Shown here: piece after piece, positions 39,259-48,950 of the stretch
Numbering within the stretch: the stretch's first letter is position 1
How the letters are laid out: each line of letters opens with the position of its first letter
Assembly (NCBI RefSeq): GCF_004379255.2
Contig: NC_056052.1
Span: 5,332,001 to 5,396,000 of the forward strand
DNA from: Salvia splendens
Lineage: Eukaryota > Streptophyta > Magnoliopsida > Lamiales > Lamiaceae
Direction: 5' to 3'
DNA: 64,000 bases
Position numbers and translations under genes: made by a program
The notes under the pieces: model-generated
The model's input: only the letters and a program-made list of their open reading frames with translations
The model's database searches: none
Told to the model about the DNA's origin: nothing

Positions 39259-39697
39259 TTTTTATTTAAAATTATGTAAGTTTTTTTAAATGTACTCTTT
39301 AATTTAAATGAAAATAGTATATTTTCACGCATATGTGTCGTATATTTAATTCCGTATTTTGTGTGATTGTTAATTGTTTGTTTTTCATAATTGAGTGATG
39401 TGGCTGGACTATTGCATGTCCAGATGATGTGGCAGAAGGATTTTAATGCTGATGATGTGGCAGTGGCAAGGCTATGGGAGAGCTATTGCATGTCGAGAAC
39501 AACTAGAGATGCTCTAACTCTTACTACTATTTTTTAACTAAGTAGCTAATCCAACGAACTGTAATAAATAATAATACACGCCTGAGCCCAATATTGAAAA
39601 CAAACTATGCTAGAATGCCTTGTCCCCATGCTTCAGTCTTGTCTTGATCTTCGTCTTCGTCTTCGATCAAGTTGAACTATTCAAAATGAATACATTA

Positions 39698-41662
39698 GAG
39701 CATCTCCAGTAAGACTGGACGTCACATAGCCCTCACATAGCCTTCACACTGCCACATCATCAGCACTACAATTCTCCTGCCACATCAGCTTGCCACATCA
39801 ACTGGACATCAAATAGCCCTCACATAGCCTCCACACTACATATCCACATCACTAATAACAATTATATAATTTAATTTACAATCGTATCAACATACGGAAT
39901 TTAATTTACGAGACAAATACATTTAAATTGAATAATACTATTAAAATTTCAAAAAGTACAATAATTTAAAAAAATTACATTTAAAAAAATTACATACATT
40001 TACATAAAAACTAACGGCTTGCAATCCTCCGCGCCCACAACTCTTCAACTAAATCCTTTTAGAGTCGAATATGAGCCTCCATCTGACGCATGTCGGCATG
40101 TGCTTGGAGGAGGGCTTCTTCATCGTGAGGTACCCCACCTCGTACGTTGGCGGTGGCGACGCCGTGGCTTGGACCGGCCTCATTATCGTCGTTGGCCCAA
40201 TCAGTCAGTTGTACACCTTCATCTTCGACAATCATGTTGTGCATGATAATACATGCGTACATTATATCAGCAATGCAGTCGACATGCCACAAACGCGTTG
40301 GTCCCTTAACTGCAGCCCATCGCGCCTGAAGCACACCAAATGCGCGCTCCACGTCCTTTCGCGCCGACTCCTGCCGCGTCGCAAAGTAGGCCTTCTTCGC
40401 ATCTGATGCGCACCGGATCGTCTTCACAAAGACGGGCCACCTAGGGTATATCCCATCCGCCAAGTAGTAGCCCATATCATGCTGGTTGCCGTTGGTGACA
40501 AAACTGATGGCCGGACCGACGCCCTGGCACTGCTCGTTGAAAAGGGGCGACGAGTTGAGGACTTTTAGGTCGTTGTTCGAACCGGCTATCCCAAAATACG
40601 CATGCCAAATCCACAACCGGTAATCAGCTACGGCCTCGAGAATCATCGTGGGATTTTTTCCCTTGTAGCCGGTCGTGTAAAACCCCTTCCAGGCAGCGGG
40701 ACAGTTCTTCCACTCCCAATGCATACAATCTATGCTGTCTAACATTCCCGGGAACCCATGCTGATCCCCGTGCATCCGCAACAGATTCCGACAATCTTCG
40801 GGGGTAGGCTTTCGGAGATACTGATCACCGAATACTTCGATCACGCCCTGACAGAAATACTTCATACATTCGACGGCAGTCGTCTCACCGATGTGGAGGT
40901 ATTCGTCCCACATGTCTGCCGCGGTGCCGTAGGCCAACTGCCTGATTGTCGCAGTGCACTTTTGAATAGGAGTGTGGCCGGGTCTGCCAGCCGCATCGTG
41001 CCTGAAGCGGAAATACAGATATCGCTGCTCCAAAGCGTTAACAATACGCATAAACAAGTCACGCCTCATCCTAAAACGACGCCTGAAATGGTTGGCGTTA
41101 AAACACGGCTCCTCTGCGAAGTAATCTATGAACAGGTGCTGATGTGCAGCTTCATGATCACGATCAACCACTTGTCGACGGTGGACAACTGGTCGTGGGC
41201 GAGGTGCCGCCGGCTGCATATAACTCTGCATCCATCGATCAACCTCACGGCTCGTATAGGCATCTAGCTCTTCGTTCATCATACGCTCGTACTCATCCGC
41301 ATCCCCACCACTACCACCGGCATTACTCATTTCTTAAATTGATCTTGTACAGAAAGTAAGGTGGAGAGAGTACTCGTTAAAACAAGTGGTGCGAATGAAA
41401 ATGACGTTAAAAGCGCGTATATATAGTGTTTTCGAAAAAAATAAAAATAAAAATAAAAAATCTGACGCCGGTTTGACGCCGATCCGGGACCCACAATGGC
41501 GCCGTGAGGATCGGCGTCGGAACCGGCGTCATCGCGCGAATCAGCATGGCCACGCCGATTTTGACGCCGATTTCGCCGACGCCGGTTCCAATGGTTCGGC
41601 GTCAGAACCGGCGTCGGCGAAAAATCGGCGTCGCGATTTTGACGCCGTTACTGGAGATGCTC
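39698..41662 (-). mobile_element. PIF/Harbinger element 3, transposase only
   Basis: Inverted ends GAGCATCTCCAGTAA and TTACTGGAGATGCTC with TTA duplications (39695-39697 and 41663-41665). It has the same promoter, 5'UTR (CGAGTACTCTCTC, CTGTACAAGATCA) and 3' tail as element 1 but carries the transposase in place of ORF1. Confidence 0.93.
40059..41330 (-). CDS. Harbinger (HARBI1-like) DDE transposase
   Basis: Encodes a 423-residue plant PIF/Harbinger transposase of the HARBI1 nuclease fold. Residues 1-75 are polar and probably disordered. A helical region (about 78-170, 'FRRRFRMRRDLFMRIV') precedes the catalytic core with Asp in 'DSIDCMHW' (about 202), Asp in 'GSNND' (about 252) and Glu in 'DVERAFGVLQARW' (about 326). 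The frame is open throughout, so it may be functional. The only defect is a Lys-to-stop change after 'AHIRL' (CTC TAA AAG), which removes about 16 residues present in element 2. The protein excises and inserts elements with 3-bp TTA/TAA targets, normally with ORF1 as partner; ORF1 is not in this element. Confidence 0.9.
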   Translation of the reverse strand: MSNAGGSGGDADEYERMMNEELDAYTSREVDRWMQSYMQPAAPRPRPVVHRRQVVDRDHEAAHQHLFIDYFAEEPCFNANHFRRRFRMRRDLFMRIVNALEQRYLYFRFRHDAAGRPGHTPIQKCTATIRQLAYGTAADMWDEYLHIGETTAVECMKYFCQGVIEVFGDQYLRKPTPEDCRNLLRMHGDQHGFPGMLDSIDCMHWEWKNCPAAWKGFYTTGYKGKNPTMILEAVADYRLWIWHAYFGIAGSNNDLKVLNSSPLFNEQCQGVGPAISFVTNGNQHDMGYYLADGIYPRWPVFVKTIRCASDAKKAYFATRQESARKDVERAFGVLQARWAAVKGPTRLWHVDCIADIMYACIIMHNMIVEDEGVQLTDWANDDNEAGPSHGVATANVRGGVPHDEEALLQAHADMRQMEAHIRL

Positions 41663-41760
41663 TTACTCATCCATATCCATATAGAATAAAATTTGACAAT
41701 TTATATCAACAACATAAATACATTACTCATCCATATCCATAAATAAGCAGCAGTAACTGA

Positions 41761-42932
41761 GAATGAAAATGAATATTACCTCCTCAACATGTGTAATTCC
41801 ATTGAATTGAACAAAGCTCTCAACAAAAGGAATGAGCTTTGGATAAATCGAATATTTATTGCCACCATGATTCTTCAACTTTCCAGTGGCACGATCAAAC
41901 ACCATTATATCATCAGTCAAGCTTGCAAAGTACAATAACTTACCATCAACCGAAAAAAATAATGGCTGCCGAGCACGATGAGCATGGAAAACAGATTCTC
42001 TTATCCAAGATCCATCTCTCATTACCCAAAGATGATATTTATAAGGATGATAAGTAAAAGGATTAGGAAGGCCTACAGGTTTATCATAGAAGTACTCAAG
42101 AGCACTTAACGAGCCTTTATACTCTGGAAGATCAAAATCACAGTGGCATTTACCTTTAGGATATGGGAATGTGGAATGGTATTATTCTCTTCCAGGAATT
42201 AGTTTTGAGCGAATATAATTCAATGTGATACCCATACAACTCTGCTTCATCTAATAAATAGGAGCGTGCAATTTATAATCATCACATTTGTGGTCATACC
42301 ACATTCCAGAATGCAGCAGCATTGTATCAAGACGAGGAACGAGTTCCACAATATACTCACCCGTTGTTGGGTTCAAAAGAGCAGAACCCAACTTACTACT
42401 ACGAAGAAGAAATAGACCATTCGAACTAGCCCCAGTGAAGCAATTATCATTCACCAGAACAGAGGGGAGACATTTGTAATATTTGGGCGACATGACATGG
42501 TGTTGATGGTGCAATGCAATATGCAGCAAAATAAGAACCAAGAACTTTATCGCAACAATAAACATAGTATATGTCAGGCTTAGTATAGATGATGTTTGCC
42601 TTCCAAAGTTGTGATAATGGAGACAATGATTGACATTTTGTCTCGGACACGCAGGGACCTATCCCAAAAAAATAGGATAATTAAAATGAGGTGATATAAC
42701 TAATGCACATATTAATGATGAACACGCATTTTTTTATTTTTTATTTTTTTGTTAAAGTTTGTATCTTTTTTCTCATGTTAAGAATAGATGTGAAAAATGT
42801 AATTATAGCATAATAAACAGAGAATTGAAGTTTGCAAATACCTGTGGATTCATTTGTTGGATTTGCAAAGAGCGTGTATAGCTTGTTTCTCCTAGGCGGG
42901 GGCGTCGTTTTCCTGTCAAAAAACACAAACAA
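41761..42932 (-). pseudogene. F-box-associated (FBA) domain gene, frameshifted
   Basis: Minus-strand pieces in different frames resemble the substrate-binding FBA domain of plant F-box proteins. In order: 'RRNKLYTLFANPTNES' (about 42930-42840, an exon ending before GTATTTGC), 'KPDIYYVYCCDKVLGSYF' (about 42595), 'ASSNGLFLLRSSKLGSALL' (about 42430) with 'MWYDHKCDDYKL', 'ELYGYHIELYSLKTNSW' (about 42230), and 'DGSWIRESVFHAHRARQPLF' (42015 on). Frameshifts fall near 42540, 42250 and 42110. The last exon ends at 'THVEE' with a GTAATA donor, and no downstream exon is found before Harbinger element 3. No F-box motif itself is seen. Confidence 0.6.
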
Positions 42933-43034
42933 AGAGGAAGGAATATACTAATTCACAGTTCAAAGAAGAAAAAGGCAAGCAATTGACAGTTGGAATATAT
43001 AATTTTTTTATAATTAGGTGACGAATTTAATAAC

Positions 43035-43130
43035 CTGCTCTGAAAAGGAATTGGTAGATCGAACAGAATTGCAGAGAGGAAGGCAGCGCGTAGCGGAGGT
43101 GGCTAAACGTCCCAAACGGCGGGCAGCCAT
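43035..43130 (-). other. Possible first exon with organelle-like leader
   Basis: Minus strand ATG at 43128-43130 opens 32 codons, MAARRLGRLATSATRCLPLC and on to 'NSFSEQ', followed by a GT donor. The Arg/Ser/Ala-rich leader resembles a mitochondrial targeting sequence. It could be the start of the adjacent FBA-like gene, but the phase does not join the next exon without a stop. Confidence 0.35.
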
Positions 43131-43203
43131 GCTTTCTGTCAACGAGTGGAGAAGATGAAGCACTTTTAGGGTTTTTTAATTCAATTTTGTAATCGGTCAG
43201 ACT

Positions 43204-43802
43204 GTAGGGCTGGGGAAAAATACCGAAATACCGGCCTTATCGTACCGAAAAATATCGAAAATACCGAATTTTTGGTATACCGTGACTTTCGGTACGGTAT
43301 GATACCTTACCGAAAAATATCGAAAATACCGAATTTCACAATAAATTTCGGTAAGGTAACGGTATGGATTTTCAAATACCGCGGTATACCGTTGCATACC
43401 GAAATTCGGTATATACCGTAAACTAAGGTATATACCACAAAAATATAAACACAATTATATATAAAATATATTTTATATATTTTTAAATTATAAAATTTAT
43501 TGTGAAATATAAATATAATTATGAATAAATTATATTTAATTTATTTTTAAAATTATAAAATATAAATAATATTATAAAATTCTAATTTTCTATTTTAATT
43601 GATGTTGAAAGTCAGGTATACCGAACTTCGGTATGGTATACCGAAAATGAGGTACGGTATCGGTATGGAAATTCGTCATACCGAAAATAAGGTATACCGA
43701 AAACTCTGGTAAGGTAAAGGTATGATTTTTTCGCATACCGTATTTACGGTAAGGTATACGGTATGGTGGTTTCGGTAAGGTATACCGTACCTACCCACCC
43801 CC
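43204..43802. mobile_element. hAT-like MITE rich in TACCG
   Basis: Left end GTAGGGCTGGGGAAAA and right end TACCTACCCACCCCC. Flanking GTCAGACT (43196-43203) and GTCAGAGT (43803-43810) match at 7 of 8 bases. The interior is packed with GGTATACCG/TACCGAAA palindromes on both sides of an AT-rich core. Non-coding, 599 bp. Confidence 0.75.
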
Positions 43803-43908
43803 GTCAGAGTACTATTTAATTACATTTAGTCTCTCTTAATTCTTTTTTAGGGGGATAAATAACTAGTTAAATAAAGAAATAAATTAAATACCAGTCTTAT
43901 ATTTAAAA

Positions 43909-44589
43909 GAGGGAACATCTTTTTTTGTCCATAAACTTTACCAAAATATCATTTTAGGTCCATAAACTTTGAAAATATCATTTAAGGTCCACCAACTATG
44001 AGTTAATATCATTTAAAGTACTTTTTACTATTTCCAAGTTTTTTTGGACGAAAAATACCATCAATACCTTAAAGGGTGTATATTTTTAATAAATTTATCA
44101 TATACTCATATTTTTTTTATAAATATCTTTACAATATATTTTTGACAAATTTTCTAAATATAATTTGACCTTCAATATTATCATTTAATTTTGTGACATG
44201 CAAGAAAATATCTTTATTAAATTTTTTATTATTAAAGAAAAATTCTTTATTCAATTTTTAAAAAATTAATATAAAAAATTGAAGAAGCAATTTTACTTGC
44301 ATGTCACAAAATTAAGTGATAATGTTTAAGGTCAAATTATATTTAGAAAATTTGTCAAAAATATACTGTAAAGATATTTATAAAAAAATATGAGTATATG
44401 ATAAATTTATTAAAAATATATACACTTTAAGGTATTGAGGGTATTTTCGTCCAAAAAAACTTGGAAATAGTAAAAAGTACTTCAAATGATATTAATCTAT
44501 AGTTGGTGGACCTCAAATAATATTTTCAAAGTTCAAGGACCTAAAATGATACTTTGGCCAAGTTCGTGGACCAAAAAAGATGTTCCCTC
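43909..44589. mobile_element. Mutator-type MITE with long inverted repeats
   Basis: Ends GAGGGAACATCTTTTTTTG and CAAAAAAGATGTTCCCTC, flanked by perfect 9-bp duplications TATTTAAAA (43900-43908 and 44590-44598). The inverted repeat extends over most of the 681 bp, so the element is a near-complete palindrome. Non-coding. Confidence 0.88.
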
Positions 44590-44640
44590 TATTTAAAACA
44601 ACTTGTCTCTAATTTCGCAGCAGATAGATGTATTATATTT

Positions 44641-44920
44641 TTTTTTCCTCAAACACCATCACGGTGGAGGGTTAAGGCAGACCCAACCTGTCTATATCAA
44701 AAATCACGAAAGAAACATACATCAACCAAGTCCAAAAGTGACTTGGTCCGCACATGAGATACAAATTACAAGAGCTAACAAAGCTACCATGGTATCCCCA
44801 CAGACCGGATACTAACCATCTAACAAACGATAAAACTAACATAACAAGAAAATAAATACAGGGATGGTGACCAAGGGTTGGCCATCTCCAAAGGAAAAAA
44901 TAAAAACCATAAATCAAAAC
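44641..44920 (-). mobile_element. 5'-truncated non-LTR retroelement
   Basis: A 280-bp insert with poly-T at its left edge (poly-A on the minus strand) lies between 20-bp direct repeats CAGATAGATGTATTATATTT (44621-44640 and 44921-44940). This is the mark of target-primed reverse transcription. The body has no clear A or B box, so a truncated LINE 3' end is likelier than a SINE. Confidence 0.75.
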
Positions 44921-44970
44921 CAGATAGATGTATTATATTTATACGTCTCTAATTTCACAGAATTCATAGG

Positions 44971-45167
44971 TGGTGTTCAGTTTTCAAAATAAAATAATAT
45001 CAAGATACAATCTAGGATTCATGTGTGAGATTATTTTAGTAGCAGGGGGTTAGCTATAACTAAATATCTCATAATTATCCATCTAGGATTGAGTTGTGGG
45101 GTTGAATCTCATGAACCAAACACACTACAACTTTGATCCCGAATACAATATAGCAAACCGAACACCC
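44971..45167. mobile_element. Palindromic MITE, first copy
   Basis: Left GGTGTTCAGTTTTCAAAATA and right GCAAACCGAACACC frame repeated 'CATCTAGGATTGAGTTGTGG' and 'GAGATTATTTTAGT' blocks. A second copy is at 63199-63392. The target duplication is not clear. Confidence 0.65.
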
Positions 45168-45234
45168 ACATAAAGCATTGGACGAGTATATATGACGAGT
45201 ATATATGGAGTATATAAATATGACAGTGATAAAA

Positions 45235-45460
45235 TACAAACTCATATATTGTACAAACTCCAAACTATGATTTGGACCGTTAAAAAATATCAACAGATGT
45301 CATAATAGTAGCAACAGAAAATTTCAACACAATATCAGCATAGCATCAACCGTTGACACTGTGTTGACATTTTCTGTTGCTACTATTTTGTCATCTGTTG
45401 ACATTTTCTAACAGTTCAAATCATAGTTTGGAGTTTGTACTATATTTAGAGTTTGCATTT
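45235..45460. mobile_element. Foldback element (long hairpin)
   Basis: Two arms of about 105 bp pair closely: the left has 'CAAACTCCAAACTATGATTTG' through 'CAACAGAAAATTTCAACACA'; the right, after a short loop at about 45346-45355, has 'TGTGTTGACATTTTCTGTTG' through 'CAAATCATAGTTTGGAGTTTG'. Non-coding. Confidence 0.8.
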
Positions 45461-45469
45461 GATCACATT

Positions 45470-46777
45470 AGAGTTGTGATCAATGTCGAATCTATTTTAA
45501 AGACCGAACTAGAGACCAAATTTGGGCCATTAGATAATTTAGATCTAATTTTTTTGAAGAGATGCGCTGCGGTGTAAATTATTTCGGTTTTCATTACAAG
45601 CCCATTTTGCTTCATTGTATTAGGTTTATTACTTCATTCTGGTACGTAATACTTTGAAACTACATTATGTGTTTACTTACTTCTAGTAGATTTTGAAATG
45701 ATTCAACACATGCTTCATTCGAATTCATTGAACTGGATTTTTACTTTATTCACTTTAAAAAATGCAATTTATTCCGGTAGGTTTATTACATCATTCAGAA
45801 ACGTACTTCATTGGAAAATGTTTTTTACTTCATTATAGTAGGACTTCAAACGCTTCTACACATACTTCATTCAAATAGTTTAATTACATCATTCCATGTG
45901 CTTATTACACCATTCAATTAGGCTATCATTCCATTTTTTTCACCGTCATGGCGGCGGTGATGGACATTATAGAGAGAGAAAGGTACGCGACGGTGAAACC
46001 GTCTTTACGTACTAGATTGAAATGATAAGCCTATTGGAATGAAGTAAAAACCTACTAGAATGAAGTAATATATTATTAAATGAAGTTAAATTTTCATAAT
46101 ATGTTAGTATGACTTATTTGCCCTGGGATGAATTAAAATAGGCTCGTGATGAAGGCAAAAATAATTTATAAATTTGCGCATCTCATCCATAAAAAACTAA
46201 ATCAGAAAACCCTAATTTGGTATGGTTGTGTGGTTCGGCAATAAAGAATTGATTTGCTATAATGAGACTCTTTTAACTTATACATATCAATCTAATTTTA
46301 AACCCTAAACACATAATGAATTTGCTATAATGGGACTCTTTTAACTTATACATATCAAACTAGTTTTAAACGCTAAACATCAAACACATTATTATAAAAC
46401 AATGCGGAGTTCATTACAACTTTATTTATACTTTATTATAAAGAATTTAAAGATTTGAAAATAATGATATCATCTATCATAATATAAAAATCTGAAGTTC
46501 ATTATAACTTTCTTATTTTAACTTACACATATAAGTCAAAATATACTATAATATTTTATTTATAATTAAATTATTCATATAAATGACATTAGATGCATCA
46601 TGTCGAGACGTAATTTAATACTTTTTTCGTCCACAAAAAATTGTCTAATTTTTCCATTTTGGGATGCCCATAAAATATAGTCTCATTTCTAAAAATAAAA
46701 ATTTTCCCTTTCAAACTTTATCTACTTTTTCTCATTTCTTTCCTATTTTACCTACTTTTTTCTTCCTATATCTCTTA
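45470..46777. other. Spacer with degenerate TTCATT repeats
   Basis: No gene. Between 45590 and 46080 there are many variants of 'TTACTTCATTC' and, after a centre near 45960, 'GAATGAAGTAA', suggesting a degraded palindromic element. 46200-46400 has a tandem 'TATAATGRGACTCTTTTAAC'. From about 46620 a Stowaway-like left end (TTTTTTCGTCCACAAAAAATTG) is interrupted by the MITE that follows. Confidence 0.5.
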
Positions 46778-47025
46778 CTCCCTCCGTCCCCTATTAATTG
46801 TCCACTTTGATTCCGGCATGAGTTTTAAGAAATGTAAAGAAAAGTGGATTGAAAAAAGTTAATGGAATATGGATCTCACTTTTGTATATTAATTTTATAA
46901 TAAAATGTGAGTGGAATGAGTAAATGAATATGAGACTTACTTACTATAGTAAAAGATGAAAGTGAACAATTAATAAGGATGCACGAAAATAACATAAATG
47001 GATAATTAATAAGGAACGGAGGGAG
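46778..47025. mobile_element. Stowaway-like MITE
   Basis: Ends CTCCCTCCGTCCCCTATTAA and TTAATAAGGAACGGAGGGAG with TA duplications. Inserted into an older element of the same type; 248 bp. Related to the copy at 52959. Confidence 0.9.
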
Positions 47026-47158
47026 TAGTATTTTACTTACTTTTTTTTCTTTCTCTTTTATTCTTCTTACTTTTTTTTATTCTCTTTTACTTTATCCATT
47101 TTTTATTAAAATCCGTTTATTTACAGGTGAGATATCTGTGGTGAGTGGTGAGTATTAA

Positions 47159-48747
47159 GAGCATGCGTAACGCAAGGGGTCGGGCCGCATCTCGCGAGTC
47201 CCGGCCCGTCCCATGCATTACACGGAAGGGCGGCACGGCTCAGGCCCGTCCCGGTGACGCGTGACCGGCCTGGGGAGCGTCCCGCGTCCCGGCCCGGGAC
47301 GGGGTTGCACGGTGACGGGCCGCAAGTCCCGCGTCCCGGCCCAGCGTTACACGGTCTTCGGGCCGGGACGCAAATCCAATTTTGTATTTTTTTTAATTCG
47401 ATGTCGATAAATACGAGCTTGCGTTTCATCCATTTCAATCCCGCGTTCCATTTCAATACTCTATTATACCCTTTGTTTCGGCGCCAATGGATTGGTTCAA
47501 CAGCGATCAACGTGAGATGGAGGAGTTCGTTAACTCGAACAATTGGTACATACCGTCATCGCAACCATCGCAGACACAGCCTAGTCCGGGAGTCGGTAGC
47601 AACGTCGACATTACATCGCCGGTCAACACCGACGAGTTCGAGGTCAGTGAGATGGAGTCCGCTCAAGAGCGGGGAAAGGAGAAGGCCGGGGAGGAGGATG
47701 GGCCGAAGAAGTACACTCCGCCCGAGACAATGTGGCTTGCGAGGAACTACATCGACGTCTCCGAGGATCCTATCATCGGCAACCAGCAGACCGGCAAGGC
47801 TTTTTGGGAGCGGATTGCGCAGAAATATAACGCTGGCCGTCCGGAAGGGTCGAGCGAGCGTAGCTACGTGAAGCTGCGCAAGCATTGGGGTCGGGTCCAG
47901 GCGGATATGAGCAAGTGGAACGGAAAGTGGGCCAACGTAGTCCGTATGTGGCCGAGCGGGCACAGCGAGGCGGACCTCGTCGAGAAGGCAAAGGAGGCGT
48001 TCTTCACTGACAGGAAGAAGACCTTCAAGTACTTCGAAGTTTGGAAGCTCGTCGAGAAGAGCCCGAAGTACACCAGCAGTGCTGAGCCGGCGGCAACTGG
48101 GGCGGCGAAGAGAACCAAAGTTTCCGCCTCCGGAAACTACTCTTCGAGCGAAGGAGGTCCGGCGATCGACCTCAATGTGACGGACGACGATGTCTTCTAC
48201 TCCTCTCCTAGCATTCAGAGCCGCCCGACAGGAACAAAGGCGGCCAAGAGGAAAGCAAAGGGGAAGGCAGCTGCGAGCAACTCCGCTATGGTGCCACCGC
48301 CGACCAATCCGTCTCTGGATAAGATGTCCGACACTTTGTCGGAGATGAATATTACATGGCGGATGAGCCAGCTGACGGAGTTGACAGCGAGGGATACATC
48401 GAAGATGTCGGACGAGGAGCTCGAGTTGCACCGTGAGATGATCGCCTACCTTCGCGCCCAAATGAAGAAGTAGTAGTCGTGGCCCGGGTTTCTTGTATTT
48501 TAAATTTGCTTCGTCTAGTAATGTAATGTTAATTTCGAATGAACAATGCATTTTCCCGGTTTCAATTGTTCAACGAATTGCGTTTTCGAGTTAAATAGGT
48601 TGGAGTTGTGAATAGTGTCATTTATTAGTTGCGGCCCGAGTTGCGGCCTGCAGGGTTACAGCAGTTGGGGCCTGGGCCGTAACTGTAGAGGAATGATGAC
48701 GTGGAGGGGACTTGGGGCCGGAAATGGAGACGGGGTTACTGATGCCC
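47159..48747 (+). mobile_element. PIF/Harbinger element of a second family, ORF1 only
   Basis: Imperfect inverted ends GAGCATGCGTAACGC and GGGGTTACTGATGCCC with TAA duplications (47156-47158 and 48748-48750). GC-rich subterminal repeats of CCCGGCCCG and CGTCCCGGCCC type lie at the left. It carries a single intact ORF1 and no transposase. The right end lies about 200 bp upstream of the putative RMA1 promoter. Confidence 0.87.
47487..48473 (+). CDS. Harbinger ORF1, Myb/SANT-like protein, intact
   Basis: A 328-residue protein starting MDWFNSDQREMEEF. A Ser/Gln-rich N-terminus (1-70) is followed by a trihelix/SANT-like domain ('TMWLARNYIDVSEDPIIGNQ', 'FWERIAQKYNAGRPEG', 'LRKHWGRVQADMSKWNG', about 80-165). 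Then come 'FKYFEVWKLVEKSPKY', a Ser-rich linker with 'GGPAIDLNVTDDD', a Lys-rich nuclear-localisation stretch, and a C-terminal coiled-coil-like helix ('LTARDTSKMSDEELELHREM'). The same architecture occurs in annotated plant 'No apical meristem-associated' or GST-T3-like proteins, which are mostly Harbinger ORF1s. It differs strongly from the ORF1 at 35.8 kb. The open reading frame may reflect recent mobility or selection. Confidence 0.85.
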   Translation: MDWFNSDQREMEEFVNSNNWYIPSSQPSQTQPSPGVGSNVDITSPVNTDEFEVSEMESAQERGKEKAGEEDGPKKYTPPETMWLARNYIDVSEDPIIGNQQTGKAFWERIAQKYNAGRPEGSSERSYVKLRKHWGRVQADMSKWNGKWANVVRMWPSGHSEADLVEKAKEAFFTDRKKTFKYFEVWKLVEKSPKYTSSAEPAATGAAKRTKVSASGNYSSSEGGPAIDLNVTDDDVFYSSPSIQSRPTGTKAAKRKAKGKAAASNSAMVPPPTNPSLDKMSDTLSEMNITWRMSQLTELTARDTSKMSDEELELHREMIAYLRAQMKK

Positions 48748-48943
48748 TAATATCGTGAAGATGGGACGAGACACATTAGTTACTAAAATAAAATAATTAA
48801 TCAAAAATTAGAATAAATTGATCAAGAGTGGAAATCAAATTACTAGATCGAGGGTATATATTAACGTTCAAGATAAGTATTCCACGCACTCAAAAGTAGT
48901 CATAAGTCCAACCAAATACTTAAAAACCCCATTAAAATCAGCG

Positions 48944-48950
48944 TATAAAT
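48944..48950 (+). promoter_or_regulatory. Putative TATA box of RMA1
   Basis: GTATAAATGA precedes a pyrimidine-rich stretch (CTTTTCTCCTCTCACTCAAC) where transcription could start at about 48975. A first non-coding exon would then end at about 49082 (TTCG followed by GTATATAT), with its acceptor GCAG at 50501-50504, just before the ATG. The arrangement is inferred; no transcript evidence. Confidence 0.45.

Larger units (their letters stand above)
37308..39514 (+). mobile_element. PIF/Harbinger element 2, ORF1-transposase chimera
   Basis: Inverted ends GAGCATCTCCAATGG and AACTAGAGATGCTC with TAA duplications (37305-37307 and 39515-39517). Promoter and 5'UTR match elements 1 and 3. The coding part begins as ORF1 and switches at about 38460 to the C-terminal two-thirds of a transposase. 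Both halves are broken. Confidence 0.92.

Noticed and set aside
47556..48551. 331-codon minus-strand ORF
   Set aside because: Antisense of the intact ORF1 with low-complexity Leu/Arg content; no domain.
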